The notes beneath the pieces were generated by a model. The model had not been told where the DNA came from. It searched no databases and saw nothing but the letters and a program-made list of their open reading frames with translations. Below, one piece after another: positions 33,433 through 41,799 of a stretch of 64,000 nucleotides of DNA. A program made the position numbers and the translations under genes. How positions within the stretch are numbered: position 1 is the first letter of the stretch; the number at the start of each line of letters is the position of its first letter. Origin of the DNA: JALYLC01 sp035696365 (GTDB lineage: Bacteria > Actinomycetota > Thermoleophilia > Gaiellales > JALYLC01); the NCBI GenBank assembly GCA_035696365.1, contig DASRQS010000062.1, positions 1 to 64,000 on the forward strand, in the 5' to 3' direction.

Positions 33433-34283
33433 AATCGTGGCCGCTCGGCGCCCTCGATGCAAGCGGCGGCGGGTATCCCGGTCTTTCGAGGGGCCACGCG
33501 CTGCGCCAGCGCCACGCCGCCGATCACGAGCGCACCGCCCAGGATCAGCCAGTGGCTCACCGGCTCGTTCAGGAAGAGCGCACCGATCGCCACGGCCAGC
33601 GGCGGCACGCAGTAGAGATACGACATCGCGCGCGACGGCTCCAAGCTGCGCAACGCGATGCTCCAGGTGACGTAGCCGCCGAGCGTCGCGCCGAGGCCGA
33701 GGGCCGCGAGCGCGATCCAGCTGCGCGCACCGAGCGCACCGAAGCGGTCGAATGCGCCCGTGTTCTCGAACGGCAGGAACAGGAGCGAGCCGGTCAGGCC
33801 CCCGGCAGCGGTCAGCGCCGGCAGGTCGAAGCGACCGAGCAGCGGCTTGTAGAGCACGTTGTAGACCGCGAACGTGAGGGGCGCGACGAGCACCAGCAAC
33901 GGCCCGCGCAGGCCGTGCAGGGAGAACTCCGCGCCCGATCCGAGTGCGACCACCACGACGACGCCCGCGAACGCCAGCGCGATGCCCGCGATCCGGCGCG
34001 GTGCGAAGCGCTCGAGCCCGACCGCCAAGGCGAGCGCGAGCGTTGCGGCCGGCGCGAGGGCGACGATCAGCGCGGCCACGCCGGACGCGGTCGTGCGCTC
34101 TCCCTCGTTGAGCGCGAGGTGGTAGGCCGTGACGCCACCGGCCGAGGCGAGCAGGATGCGCAGAGCCTCGCCCCGCGTCAGTCCCGGCAGGCCGCCCGCG
34201 CGCCAGAGCAGGTAGATGAAGCCCGGCCAGGCGACGAGGAAGCGGCCCACCGCGACGTCCTGGGCGCCGAGGCCGGCGTCCAC
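33429..34283 (-). CDS. EamA/DMT family transporter (5' end uncertain)
   Basis: 284 residues in the standard reading, with about nine membrane helices arranged as two EamA repeats, the second near FAVYNVLYKPLL and LGATLGGYVTWSIALR. Such proteins export amino acids or metabolites. The first helix of the family (LAALATVALWCASFALIKHLV) is encoded in frame upstream of the GTG at 34283, as far as about 34355. No ATG, GTG or TTG lies there. Either translation starts at a rare codon near the stop of the preceding gene, or the N-terminal helix is lost. Confidence 0.8.
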   Translation of the reverse strand: MDAGLGAQDVAVGRFLVAWPGFIYLLWRAGGLPGLTRGEALRILLASAGGVTAYHLALNEGERTTASGVAALIVALAPAATLALALAVGLERFAPRRIAGIALAFAGVVVVVALGSGAEFSLHGLRGPLLVLVAPLTFAVYNVLYKPLLGRFDLPALTAAGGLTGSLLFLPFENTGAFDRFGALGARSWIALAALGLGATLGGYVTWSIALRSLEPSRAMSYLYCVPPLAVAIGALFLNEPVSHWLILGGALVIGGVALAQRVAPRKTGIPAAACIEGAERPRL

Positions 34284-34356
34284 GAGGTGCTTGATCAGCG
34301 CGAAGGAGGCACACCAGAGCGCGACGGTGGCGAGCGCCGCGAGCTGCCCGTTGCGA

Positions 34357-35199
34357 CTAGCCGTACTCGTGGAACCCGCGGCCGGCCTTGCGGCCGAGCC
34401 TTCCTGCCTCGACGTACTGACGCCACAGCGGACACGGGCGGAACTTGGGATCGCCGAAGCCCTCGTGCAGCACCTCGAGGATCGCGAGGCAGGTGTCGAG
34501 GCCGATCAGATCGGCCAGGGCGAGCGGGCCGAGCGGATGGTTCATGCCGAGCCGCATGACGGTGTCGATCGCCTCGGCGTCGCCCACGCCCTCGTACAGG
34601 CAGAAGGCCGCCTCGTTGAGCATGGGCAGGAGCATGCGGTTGGCCAGGAAGCCGGGCACGTCGCGCGCCTCTGCCACCGTCTTCCCCATGGCCTCCGCGG
34701 CTGCGCGCACCGTCGCGACGGTACCGTCGCTGGTCTCGAGGCCGCGGATCAGCTCGACCAGCGGCATGAGGGCGGGCGGGTTCATGAAGTGCATCCCGCA
34801 GACCTGCGCCGGGCGCTGCGTGGCCGCAGCCAGGCGCCCGATCGGGATCGACGAGGTGTTGGATGCCAGGATGGCGCGGGCGTTGAGCGCCGCGTCGAGC
34901 CGGCGGAAGAGCGCGAGCTTGAGCTCCACGTCCTCGCTGGCGGCCTCGATCGCCAGCTCGGCGTCGGCCGCGTCGGCGAGGTCGGTGGACGTCGCAATGC
35001 GCGCCAGCACGGCCTCGGGATCATCGCACTGGCCTTTGGAAGCAAGCTTGGCGAGCGACTGCTCGATGCTCGCACGGCCGCGGGAGAGCTGCTCCTCCCC
35101 CACGTCCACGAGCGTGACGCGCATCCCGGCCGCAGCGGCCACCTGCGCGATGCCGGAACCCATCTGGCCCGCGCCGACGACCACGACGCGCTCTGTCAC
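34357..35199 (-). CDS. 3-hydroxyacyl-CoA (3-hydroxybutyryl-CoA) dehydrogenase
   Basis: 280 residues. NAD(P)-dependent oxidation of 3-hydroxyacyl-CoA, or the reverse. N-terminal Rossmann motif VVVVGAGQMGSGIAQVAAAAG, the catalytic-loop segment SNTSSIPIGRLAAATQRP with GMHFMNPP (catalytic His), and the C-terminal dimer domain NRMLLPMLNEAAFCLYEGV and GLDTCLAILEVL. It is a single-function enzyme, as in Hbd/PaaH, rather than a FadB fusion. The GTG at 35199 overlaps the thiolase stop (GTGA), so the two catalyse successive steps from one mRNA. Confidence 0.94.
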   Translation of the reverse strand: MTERVVVVGAGQMGSGIAQVAAAAGMRVTLVDVGEEQLSRGRASIEQSLAKLASKGQCDDPEAVLARIATSTDLADAADAELAIEAASEDVELKLALFRRLDAALNARAILASNTSSIPIGRLAAATQRPAQVCGMHFMNPPALMPLVELIRGLETSDGTVATVRAAAEAMGKTVAEARDVPGFLANRMLLPMLNEAAFCLYEGVGDAEAIDTVMRLGMNHPLGPLALADLIGLDTCLAILEVLHEGFGDPKFRPCPLWRQYVEAGRLGRKAGRGFHEYG

Positions 35200-36380
35200 T
35201 GCCCGTCGACCTCGATCACGATCGCGTCGCCCTGCCCGCCGCCCGAGCAGATCGCCGCCAGGCCGCGCCCGCCGCCGCGGCGGCGCAGCTCGTACATGAG
35301 GGTGCCCACCAGGCGCGCGCCGGAAGCCCCCACCGGATGACCGAGCGCGACGGCGCCACCGTTGACGTTGACGATCTCGGGATCGACCCCGAGATCGCGC
35401 GACGACTGCAGGGCGACGGATGCGAAGGCCTCGTTGATCTCGATCAGGTCCATGTCGGCTGCCGTCAGACCGGCCCGCTCGAGCGCGATCTGGGCGGCCC
35501 TGGCGGGCACGCGGGCGAGCGAGTCGTGCCGGTTGGCAGTGCAACCCGTGGCGAGGATGCGGGCGAGCGGCTCGAGGTTGCGCTCGTGCGCCAGCGCAGC
35601 GTCGGCGACGACGAGCATCGCGGCGCCGTCGTTGACGCCCGGCGAGTTGCCGACCGTGTGCGTCGGGTGCGCCTGGTCGAGCGGAGGCAGCGCCGCCAGG
35701 CGCTCGAGCGTCGTGTCGCGCCGCGGGGCCTCGTCGGTGTCGACCAGCGCCGGGCCGCCCCGCTCCGGGACCTCGACGGCGACGATCTCCTCGGCCATGT
35801 GCCCCGAGTCGATCGCGGCCACGGCCCGCTGGTGCGAGCGCAGAGCCCACTCGTCGAGCGCGCCGCGGGCGAGGCCGAGCTCGTCCGCGACGGCGCTCGC
35901 CTGCTCGTACATGAGCTTGCCGCTCCACGGGTCGCGCAGGCCGTCGCGCAGGTTGGCGTCGAGCAGCTCGCCGTCCCCGAAGCGATAGCCGCTGCGCGCG
36001 CGCAGCAGCAGGTAGGGCGCGCTGGACATCGACTCCATGCCCCCGGCCAGCAGGAGGCGCCGGTCGCCGGCGCGCACCATCAGATCGGCCAGAGCGATTG
36101 CGCGCATGCCGGAGGCACAGACCTTGTTGATCGTGTCGGAGCCGATCTCCTCGGGCACGCCCACGGCCAGCGTGACCTGTCGGGACGGGATGTGACCGGC
36201 GCCGGCCTGGACGACCTGCCCGATCACGGCGTAGTCGATGTCCTCCGGCTCGACGCCCGCGCGCTGGAGGGCCGCCGACGCGGCGACGACGCCGAGCTGC
36301 ACGGCCGTGCGCGAGCTCAGGCCGCCGCCGAGGCGGCCGAAGGGGGTGCGCGCGGCGGAGAGGATCACGGTGTCAGGCAC
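35196..36380 (-). CDS. Acetyl-CoA acetyltransferase (thiolase)
   Basis: 394 residues. Cleaves 3-ketoacyl-CoA with CoA, or condenses two acetyl-CoA. The catalytic residues are visible: nucleophilic Cys in NKVCASGMRA (about residue 90), His in ALGHPVGASGAR, and Cys in AICSGGGQGDA. The start GTG (VPDTVILSAARTPFGRLGG) matches the family N-terminus. It is the first gene of the thiolase/dehydrogenase operon and diverges from the aldolase-like gene across an 84-base gap. Confidence 0.95.
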   Translation of the reverse strand: MPDTVILSAARTPFGRLGGGLSSRTAVQLGVVAASAALQRAGVEPEDIDYAVIGQVVQAGAGHIPSRQVTLAVGVPEEIGSDTINKVCASGMRAIALADLMVRAGDRRLLLAGGMESMSSAPYLLLRARSGYRFGDGELLDANLRDGLRDPWSGKLMYEQASAVADELGLARGALDEWALRSHQRAVAAIDSGHMAEEIVAVEVPERGGPALVDTDEAPRRDTTLERLAALPPLDQAHPTHTVGNSPGVNDGAAMLVVADAALAHERNLEPLARILATGCTANRHDSLARVPARAAQIALERAGLTAADMDLIEINEAFASVALQSSRDLGVDPEIVNVNGGAVALGHPVGASGARLVGTLMYELRRRGGGRGLAAICSGGGQGDAIVIEVDGQ

Positions 36381-36464
36381 GGCGGCAGGGTACCGCGTGG
36401 GCCCAGGACAGGGCTCGGCTGGGCCCGGAACAGCTACCCGCCTGACTGATAGCCTGAATAACCA

Positions 36465-37532
36465 ATGCAATTCGCCTTCAACGGCACGGTGCCCGACGTG
36501 CTGGAATCGTTCGCCAGCGGGCTTCGAGCAGCGCTCCTCGAGCGAGGGTACGAAGAACTCGACGACGGCAAGAAAGCGCGGCTCGTTCTCAACTTCATCG
36601 ACCGGGCCGACCCGCGCCCCTTCAGGCGCGCGGCGAAATCGACGTTCGTGGCCTCGATCTGGGCCGAGAACACGATCCCCGAGGACTTTCTGGCGCACGC
36701 CTACCCGGTGCTCGTACGCGCGCTCTCGAATCTCGCCGTGTGCGTCGTGCCCGGCCGCGAGGCGCGCTTCCTGACACCCGAGCAGGGCAACTACTCCGTC
36801 ATGCACGAGGGCACGGACGACACGTTCCTGCACGCGGTCGCCGCGCGCCTCGCGCCGCTCGCCGAGTCGACGCTCGTGGTGGACAACATCTTCACGCCCG
36901 ACCTCGAGCCCGAGCTCTGGGGTGGGGACGAGCAGACGGCTGCGCTGCGCCGCGCGGGCGAGCGCCTCGACGCGCTCGACCTGCTGCCCGCGCCGTTTCC
37001 GATCGAGAAGATCCTGCCGGCCCGCGACCTGCGGCACGTGATGCGCCTGTACTCGCTGGGCGGCCTCTCCTACGGGAACCTCTCGGCGCGCAAGGACGAC
37101 ACGCGCTTCTGGATGAGCGCCTCGGGCGTCGACAAGTCGAAGCTGATCGACATCGGCCGCGACGTCATGCTCGTGACCGACTACGACACGAAGGCCCGCG
37201 CCATGCGCATCTCGATCCCGCCCGGGATCGAGCCGCGGCGCGTGTCCGTGGACGCGATCGAGCACTGGATGATCTACCGCGAGCACCCCGAAGTCGGGGC
37301 GATCCTGCACGTGCACGCGTGGGTCGACGGCGTCGACGCGACGACGGTCAACTTCCCCTGCGGCACCGCCGAGCTGGCCGAGTCCGTGGCCGAGCTGGTG
37401 CGCGAGGCGCCCGATCCGGCGCACGCGATCATCGGCCTCAAGAACCACGGCCTGACGATCACGGGCTCCGACCTGGACGAGATCTTCGAGCGCGTCGAGC
37501 CGCACATCCAGCGGCACGTCCCGATGTCCTAG
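36465..37532 (+). CDS. Class II aldolase/adducin-like protein with N-terminal extension
   Basis: 355 residues. The C-terminal half (about 175-350) is a class II aldolase/adducin domain: DLRHVMRLYSLGGLSYGNLSARKDD, SASGVDKSKL, and the metal-binding histidines in AILHVHAWVDGVDATT and LKNHGLTITGSDLDEIFERVEPHIQR. The N-terminal 165 residues are unrelated to that fold and include VLNFIDRADPRPFRR and TPEQGNYSVMHEGTDD, and no domain was recognised there. The substrate is unknown. ATG start at 36465. Confidence 0.8.
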   Translation: MQFAFNGTVPDVLESFASGLRAALLERGYEELDDGKKARLVLNFIDRADPRPFRRAAKSTFVASIWAENTIPEDFLAHAYPVLVRALSNLAVCVVPGREARFLTPEQGNYSVMHEGTDDTFLHAVAARLAPLAESTLVVDNIFTPDLEPELWGGDEQTAALRRAGERLDALDLLPAPFPIEKILPARDLRHVMRLYSLGGLSYGNLSARKDDTRFWMSASGVDKSKLIDIGRDVMLVTDYDTKARAMRISIPPGIEPRRVSVDAIEHWMIYREHPEVGAILHVHAWVDGVDATTVNFPCGTAELAESVAELVREAPDPAHAIIGLKNHGLTITGSDLDEIFERVEPHIQRHVPMS

Positions 37533-37579
37533 AAGCTCGAGCCGGGTCAGCGTGCCACGCTGATTCTGTTAGAGCTTCT
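37531..37579. terminator. Bidirectional terminator-like nested inverted repeat (family B)
   Basis: Outer arms AGAAGCTC (37531-37538) and GAGCTTCT (37572-37579) enclose TCAGCGT (37547-37553) and ACGCTGA (37557-37563). It lies between two convergent genes 36 bases apart and overlaps the stop codons. The inner part, TCAGCGTG...CGCTGATTCTGTT, recurs at 53.4 kb in the same convergent setting. Confidence 0.7.
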
Positions 37580-38558
37580 GGCGGCCTTTCAGGCCCCGCG
37601 CACGCAGGTATGTCACGGTCGCCTCCATCGCCGCGCGCACGGGGCGCGGGCGGAATCCCAGCTCGTCCATCGCCCGGGCCGGCGTGAAGTACCAGTAGTG
37701 GCACGCGGCCTCGATCTCCTCGGGACTGAGCGGCATCGGCAGACGAAGCGCGCGCCCGGCCCGTGTGCCGGCCACGAGCAGTGCCGGCGGCAACTCGACC
37801 GTGCGGCGGCGCTTGCCGTCGACCTCGCCCGCCAGTGCGAAGAACTCGCGGTGGCTGAGGTTGCCGTCCTCGCTCGTGAGAATGTAGCGACGCCCGCTCA
37901 CGCCCCGGCGCTCGGCAGCCAGCAACCCGTCCGCGACGTCGCGCACGTCGACGGAGGAGACCCCTCCCGCGACCGTGGTGCGGAGACGGCCGCGCAGATA
38001 CTCCTCGACCACGAAGGTGTTGATGCGGTTGACGTCGCCGGCGCCGAGCAGGAAGCCGGGACATGCGATGACGACGTCCTGCCCCTCGGCGCCGGCGCGC
38101 TCCACCACCTCCTCCCCCAGCCGCTTGGAACGCGAGTAGCGGTTGTTCCAGGCGCCCTCCGGGAAGGGGGAGTCCTCGTGCTGCGGTCGCGCCGGGTCAT
38201 CGGTGTAGCCCACCGCGGCGACGCTCGAGACGTGGACCACACGCCCGCTCCCGGCCTGCCGGGCCGCGGCCAGCAGGTTCGCGAGGCCGTCGACGTTGAC
38301 CGCCTGGAGACGCGCCTCGTCCTTCGCGTCGTACGACAGCACGCCGGCGAGGTTGAAGACGGTCTCTGCGTCCGCGCACGCAGCGAGCAGGGTGTCGGCG
38401 CGCGTCACGTCGCCCGTCACCCGCTCCACCTCCAGGCCGTCGAACGCGTCGCTCGGACGACGCTCGAGGACGCGCACCGCACGTCCTTCCTCCCGCAGGC
38501 GCGCAACGAGGACGCGCCCCATGAATCCGGTGGCGCCGGTGACGAGGACGGCACTCAT
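37569..38558 (-). CDS. NAD-dependent epimerase/dehydratase (extended SDR)
   Basis: 329 residues of the extended SDR fold. N-terminal nucleotide motif VLVTGATGFMGRVLVARL, a central VFNLAGVLSYDAKDE, HVSSVAAVGY, and the catalytic Tyr-Lys in NRYSRSKRLGEE. The layout resembles dihydroflavonol reductase/hopanoid-associated sugar epimerases, but the substrate cannot be assigned. It diverges from the trp operon with its ATG at 38558, about 20 bases from the proposed trp -35. Confidence 0.88.
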   Translation of the reverse strand: MSAVLVTGATGFMGRVLVARLREEGRAVRVLERRPSDAFDGLEVERVTGDVTRADTLLAACADAETVFNLAGVLSYDAKDEARLQAVNVDGLANLLAAARQAGSGRVVHVSSVAAVGYTDDPARPQHEDSPFPEGAWNNRYSRSKRLGEEVVERAGAEGQDVVIACPGFLLGAGDVNRINTFVVEEYLRGRLRTTVAGGVSSVDVRDVADGLLAAERRGVSGRRYILTSEDGNLSHREFFALAGEVDGKRRRTVELPPALLVAGTRAGRALRLPMPLSPEEIEAACHYWYFTPARAMDELGFRPRPVRAAMEATVTYLRARGLKGRQKL

Positions 38559-38578
38559 GGCGGCGGAGCGTAGCTGGC

Positions 38579-38607
38579 TTGACTTCGCGCGCGCTCGAGC
38601 CGAGACT
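38579..38607 (+). promoter_or_regulatory. Probable trp operon promoter
   Basis: TTGACT (38579-38584, five of six to TTGACA) is followed after 17 bases by GAGACT (38602-38607), a weak -10. Transcription would start near 38613-38615, directly at the ATG of the leader peptide, which has no ribosome site. That fits a leaderless mRNA. Confidence 0.45.
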
Positions 38608-38614
38608 ACGGGCG

Positions 38615-38698
38615 ATGCACCTCGTCGCCCGCAGTGCCGCTTCGAGCCCCCGCTGGGGCTGGTGGCGCTGGTCCAGGCGGCGGGGCGCTCACGCCTAG
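38615..38698 (+). CDS. trpL: trp operon leader peptide (attenuator peptide)
   Basis: A 27-codon reading frame, sequence MHLVARSAASSPRWGWWRW followed by SRRRGAHA. It has four Trp codons within six residues (14, 16, 17, 19) in a short Arg-rich peptide that ends 64 bases before trpE. Leader peptides rich in the product amino acid are the hallmark of ribosome-mediated attenuation: a ribosome stalled at Trp codons when charged tRNA-Trp is scarce alters downstream RNA folding. This frame is too short for routine gene finding. The start has no ribosome site but coincides with the predicted transcription start. Confidence 0.85.
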   Translation: MHLVARSAASSPRWGWWRWSRRRGAHA

Positions 38699-38745
38699 TC
38701 GCGGCACGTGGCCGCGATCGACCCCCGCCGAGCCTCTCCTGGAGG
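38646..38745 (+). promoter_or_regulatory. trp attenuator RNA region
   Basis: Competing helices are visible. CGGCGGGG (38678-38685), just past the Trp codons, can pair with CCCCGCCG (38722-38729). TCGCGG (38699-38704) pairs with CCGCGA (38712-38717). GCCCC/GGGGC (38646-38659) overlaps the Trp codons. A ribosome stalled on the Trp codons would mask CGGCGGGG. GGAGG (38741-38745), 17 bases before the trpE ATG, could be controlled by this folding. No T run is present, so control may be translational or Rho-dependent. Confidence 0.55.
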
Positions 38746-38762
38746 TTCGTCGTGTTGCTCCC

Positions 38763-40172
38763 ATGACAAGCCAGCCCTTCACCCCGACCGTTCCGCCGCC
38801 CGCCACACCGCGGCGCGCGCGACCGACCGTGCGCGAGCTGCCGGCCGACCTGCTCACGCCGGTCGCGGCCTACCTGCGAGTGCGCCACCGCGGGCCGGGC
38901 TTCCTGCTCGAGTCGGTCGAGCGCGGCCAGCAGGTCGGCCGCTACTCGTTCATGGCCGCCGGCTGCGAGCCCCTGCGACTGGACGCCGCGAGCGGCTTCG
39001 AGCCCTTGCGCAGCGCGCTCGCGCGCCACGGCGACGCCGATCTCGCCGGACTCCCGCCGTTCTGCGGCGGGGTCGTCGGCTGCCTCTCCTACGACGCCGC
39101 CTCGGCCTTCGAGCCGAGCGTGCCGCTGCCGCCCGCGCGCGAGGGCGACGACGAGGCGCTCGGGCGCTTCCTGTTCGCGCCGGTCGTGGTCGCCTTCGAC
39201 CACGTCCGGCAGACGCTGCAGGTCGTCGCGCAGCCCGGCTACGGGCAAGCCGCGGACGAGCTCTGCGCCGACCTGCTCGGCCCGCTGCCGGCCGGCGTCG
39301 AGCCCGTGCCCGCGCTGACCGGAGCCGGCCAGAGCTACCCCGAGCGCACGCCGGCCGACTACGAGGCCATGGTGCGTGCCGCGCAGGTGCACATCGAGCG
39401 CGGCGACGTGTTCCAGATGGTGCCCTCTCAGCTGATCGCGCGCCCGACGGCCGCCAGCGCGTTCTCGCTCTATCGCGCTCTGCGCGCCGTCAACCCGTCG
39501 CCCTACATGGTGTTCTGCGATCTCGGCGACCGCCAGATCGTGTCGGCCTCGCCCGAGACGCACGTCTCCCTCTCGCGCGCGGGCGTGGCGACGCTCAAGC
39601 CGATCGCCGGGACGCGCCGGCGCGACGCGGACGGAGCGGCCGACGACGCGCTCGCGCGCGAGCTGGAGGCCGACGAGAAGGAGCGCGCCGAGCATCTGAT
39701 GCTCGTCGACCTCGCGCGCAACGACCTCGGCCGCGTCTGCGAGCCGGGCAGCGTGCGCGTCTCCAAGCTGCTCGAGGTCGAGCGCTACTCGCACGTCATG
39801 CACCTCGTCTCGCAGGTGGACGGGAGCCTGCGCGCCGGCGAGGACGCGCTCTCCCTGCTGCAGGCGACCTTCCCCGCCGGCACCGTCAGCGGCGCGCCGA
39901 AGGTGCGCGCCCTGCAGCTGATCTCGGCCATCGAGGGCACCCGGCGCGGCGTCTACGCGGGTGCGCTCGGCTACGTCGGCTTCGACGGCGCGCTCGACAC
40001 GTGCATCGCGCTGCGCACGATCCTCATGCGCGACGGCGTCGCCCTGCTCCAGGCCGGCGCAGGCATCGTGGCCGACTCCGATCCCGCGAGCGAGCACGCG
40101 GAGTGCATGAACAAGCTCGCGGCGCTGTCGGCCGCGATCGACCTCGCCGAGACGGGGAGCTACGGGCGATGA
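38763..40172 (+). CDS. trpE: Anthranilate synthase component I
   Basis: 469 residues. Converts chorismate to anthranilate with ammonia from TrpG. The chorismate-binding domain is complete: GDVFQMVPSQ, NPSPYMVF, SASPETHVS, LKPIAGTRRR, LMLVDLARNDLGRVCEPGSV, TFPAGTVSGAPKVRALQLI and LQAGAGIVADSDP. The N-terminal feedback domain is present (LLESVERGQQVGRYSFMAA). First enzyme of the trp operon. The ATG at 38763 lies 64 bases after the leader stop. Confidence 0.96.
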   Translation: MTSQPFTPTVPPPATPRRARPTVRELPADLLTPVAAYLRVRHRGPGFLLESVERGQQVGRYSFMAAGCEPLRLDAASGFEPLRSALARHGDADLAGLPPFCGGVVGCLSYDAASAFEPSVPLPPAREGDDEALGRFLFAPVVVAFDHVRQTLQVVAQPGYGQAADELCADLLGPLPAGVEPVPALTGAGQSYPERTPADYEAMVRAAQVHIERGDVFQMVPSQLIARPTAASAFSLYRALRAVNPSPYMVFCDLGDRQIVSASPETHVSLSRAGVATLKPIAGTRRRDADGAADDALARELEADEKERAEHLMLVDLARNDLGRVCEPGSVRVSKLLEVERYSHVMHLVSQVDGSLRAGEDALSLLQATFPAGTVSGAPKVRALQLISAIEGTRRGVYAGALGYVGFDGALDTCIALRTILMRDGVALLQAGAGIVADSDPASEHAECMNKLAALSAAIDLAETGSYGR

Positions 40173-40786
40173 CCGTGATCGCGCCCCGCGGCGCTGCCGA
40201 GGACGCCCCCCGCGTCCTGCTGATCGACAACTACGACTCCTTCACCTACAACCTCGCGCACCTGCTGTGCGAGGCGGGCGCCGTCGTGGACGTGCGACGG
40301 CATGACGCGGTCACGCCCGAGCAGGCCGAGCAGGTCGCGCCGACGCACCTCGTCGTCTCCCCCGGCCCCGGGCGCCCAGCGGAGGCAGGCATCTCCGCCG
40401 TGCTGATCGAGCGCTTCGCGGGGCGCGTGCCCGTGCTGGGCGTCTGCCTGGGACACCAGTGCATCGTCGAGGTCTACGGCGGCGTGGTCGAGCGCGCGCG
40501 GCGCCTCATGCACGGCAAGGTCGGCACCGTCGACCGCATCGAGGCCGACACGCTGCTCGACGGCCTGCCGGAGTCCTTCGAAGCGGGGCGCTACCACTCG
40601 CTGGCCGCGATCGAGCCGCTGCCCGAGGTGTTGATCGCCACGGCCCGCGACCGCGACGGGGAGGTCATGGCACTGCGCCACCGCGACATCCCGCGCCTGC
40701 ACGGCGTGCAGTTCCACCCCGAGTCGGTGCTCACGCCCGCGGGTGACGTGATCGCGCGAAACTTCCTCGCCATGGGGGCGGCGTGA
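40169..40786 (+). CDS. trpG: Anthranilate synthase component II (glutamine amidotransferase)
   Basis: 205 residues, class I glutamine amidotransferase that feeds ammonia to TrpE. The catalytic triad is seen as Cys in LGVCLGHQC, and His and Glu in VQFHPESVL. The N-terminus VLLIDNYDSFTYNLAHLL is typical. The ATG overlaps the trpE stop (ATGA), ensuring equal synthesis of the two subunits. A PabA role cannot be excluded, but the operon context favours TrpG. Confidence 0.95.
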   Translation: MTVIAPRGAAEDAPRVLLIDNYDSFTYNLAHLLCEAGAVVDVRRHDAVTPEQAEQVAPTHLVVSPGPGRPAEAGISAVLIERFAGRVPVLGVCLGHQCIVEVYGGVVERARRLMHGKVGTVDRIEADTLLDGLPESFEAGRYHSLAAIEPLPEVLIATARDRDGEVMALRHRDIPRLHGVQFHPESVLTPAGDVIARNFLAMGAA

Positions 40787-41799
40787 TCTCCGAGACGATC
40801 GACCGCCTGCTGGCAGGCGACGCGCTGAGCGCGGGCGACACCGAGGCTGCGGTCGGCCTCGTCATGCGCGGGGAGGCCGACCCGGCGCAGATCGCGGGCC
40901 TGCTGGTCGCGCTGCGCGCCAAGGGCGAGACGGTGGACGAGCTCGTCGGCGCGGCGCGCGCCATGCGAGCTCACGTCGTCGCCGTCAGGCCTGCGCGGGA
41001 CGACCTCGTCGACACCGCCGGGACCGGCGGCGACGGGTCCGGGACGTTCAACATCTCCACCACCGCCGCGCTCGTCGCGGCGGCCTGCGGCTGCGCCGTG
41101 GCCAAGCACGGCAACCGCGCCGCCTCCTCGCGCTCCGGCTCGGCCGACATGCTCGAGGCGCTCGGCGTCCCCATCGCGCTCACGCCGGAGCAGGCGGCCG
41201 AGATGATCGACCGCCACGGCTTCGGCTACCTGCATGCCCCCGCACACCACCCCGCGATGCGGCACGCGGGCCCCGTGCGCCGCTCCCTCGGGGTGCGGAC
41301 GGTCTTCAACCTGCTCGGGCCGTTGACCAATCCGGCCGGTGCACGCCGCCAGCTGATCGGTGTCTACGCCGCGCAGTGGGTCGAGCCCATGGCACACGCG
41401 CTGGTGCAGCTGGGCTGTGAGTACGGCATGGTCGTGCACGGCCAGCCCGGGATCGACGAGCTCTCGCCCTGTGGCGCAACGACCGTGGCGACCGTACGTG
41501 ACGGCAGCGTGACGATCACCGAGCTGGACGCGCGCGAGCTCGGCGTGGACCTGTGCGCGCTCTCCGACCTTGCCGGCGGCGAGCCCGAGCGCAACGCGGA
41601 GATCACGCTCGCGGTGCTACGCGGCGAGGCGGGGCCGCCGGCCGACGCGACCGCGCTGAACGCCGCCGCGACGCTGGTCGTGGCGGGACGAGCGGCCGAT
41701 CTCGCGGAGGGTCTGGTCGCAGCGCGCGAGGCGCTCGGCTCGGGCGCGGCGATGGCGACGCTGACGGCGCTGCGCGCCGCGGGAAAGGAAGCTTCATGA
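40783..41799 (+). CDS. trpD: Anthranilate phosphoribosyltransferase
   Basis: 338 residues. Joins PRPP and anthranilate. Contains the PRPP/Mg motif DTAGTGGDGSGTFNIST, AKHGNRAASSRSGSADMLEALG, and the anthranilate-tunnel segment HHPAMRHAGPVRRSLGVRTVFNLLGPLTNPA. GTG start overlapping the trpG stop (GTGA). Confidence 0.96.
   Translation: MISETIDRLLAGDALSAGDTEAAVGLVMRGEADPAQIAGLLVALRAKGETVDELVGAARAMRAHVVAVRPARDDLVDTAGTGGDGSGTFNISTTAALVAAACGCAVAKHGNRAASSRSGSADMLEALGVPIALTPEQAAEMIDRHGFGYLHAPAHHPAMRHAGPVRRSLGVRTVFNLLGPLTNPAGARRQLIGVYAAQWVEPMAHALVQLGCEYGMVVHGQPGIDELSPCGATTVATVRDGSVTITELDARELGVDLCALSDLAGGEPERNAEITLAVLRGEAGPPADATALNAAATLVVAGRAADLAEGLVAAREALGSGAAMATLTALRAAGKEAS

Noticed and set aside
40169..40786. 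Assignment of the amidotransferase as PabA
   Set aside because: Its translational overlap with trpE and trpD inside a full trp operon makes TrpG the better call.
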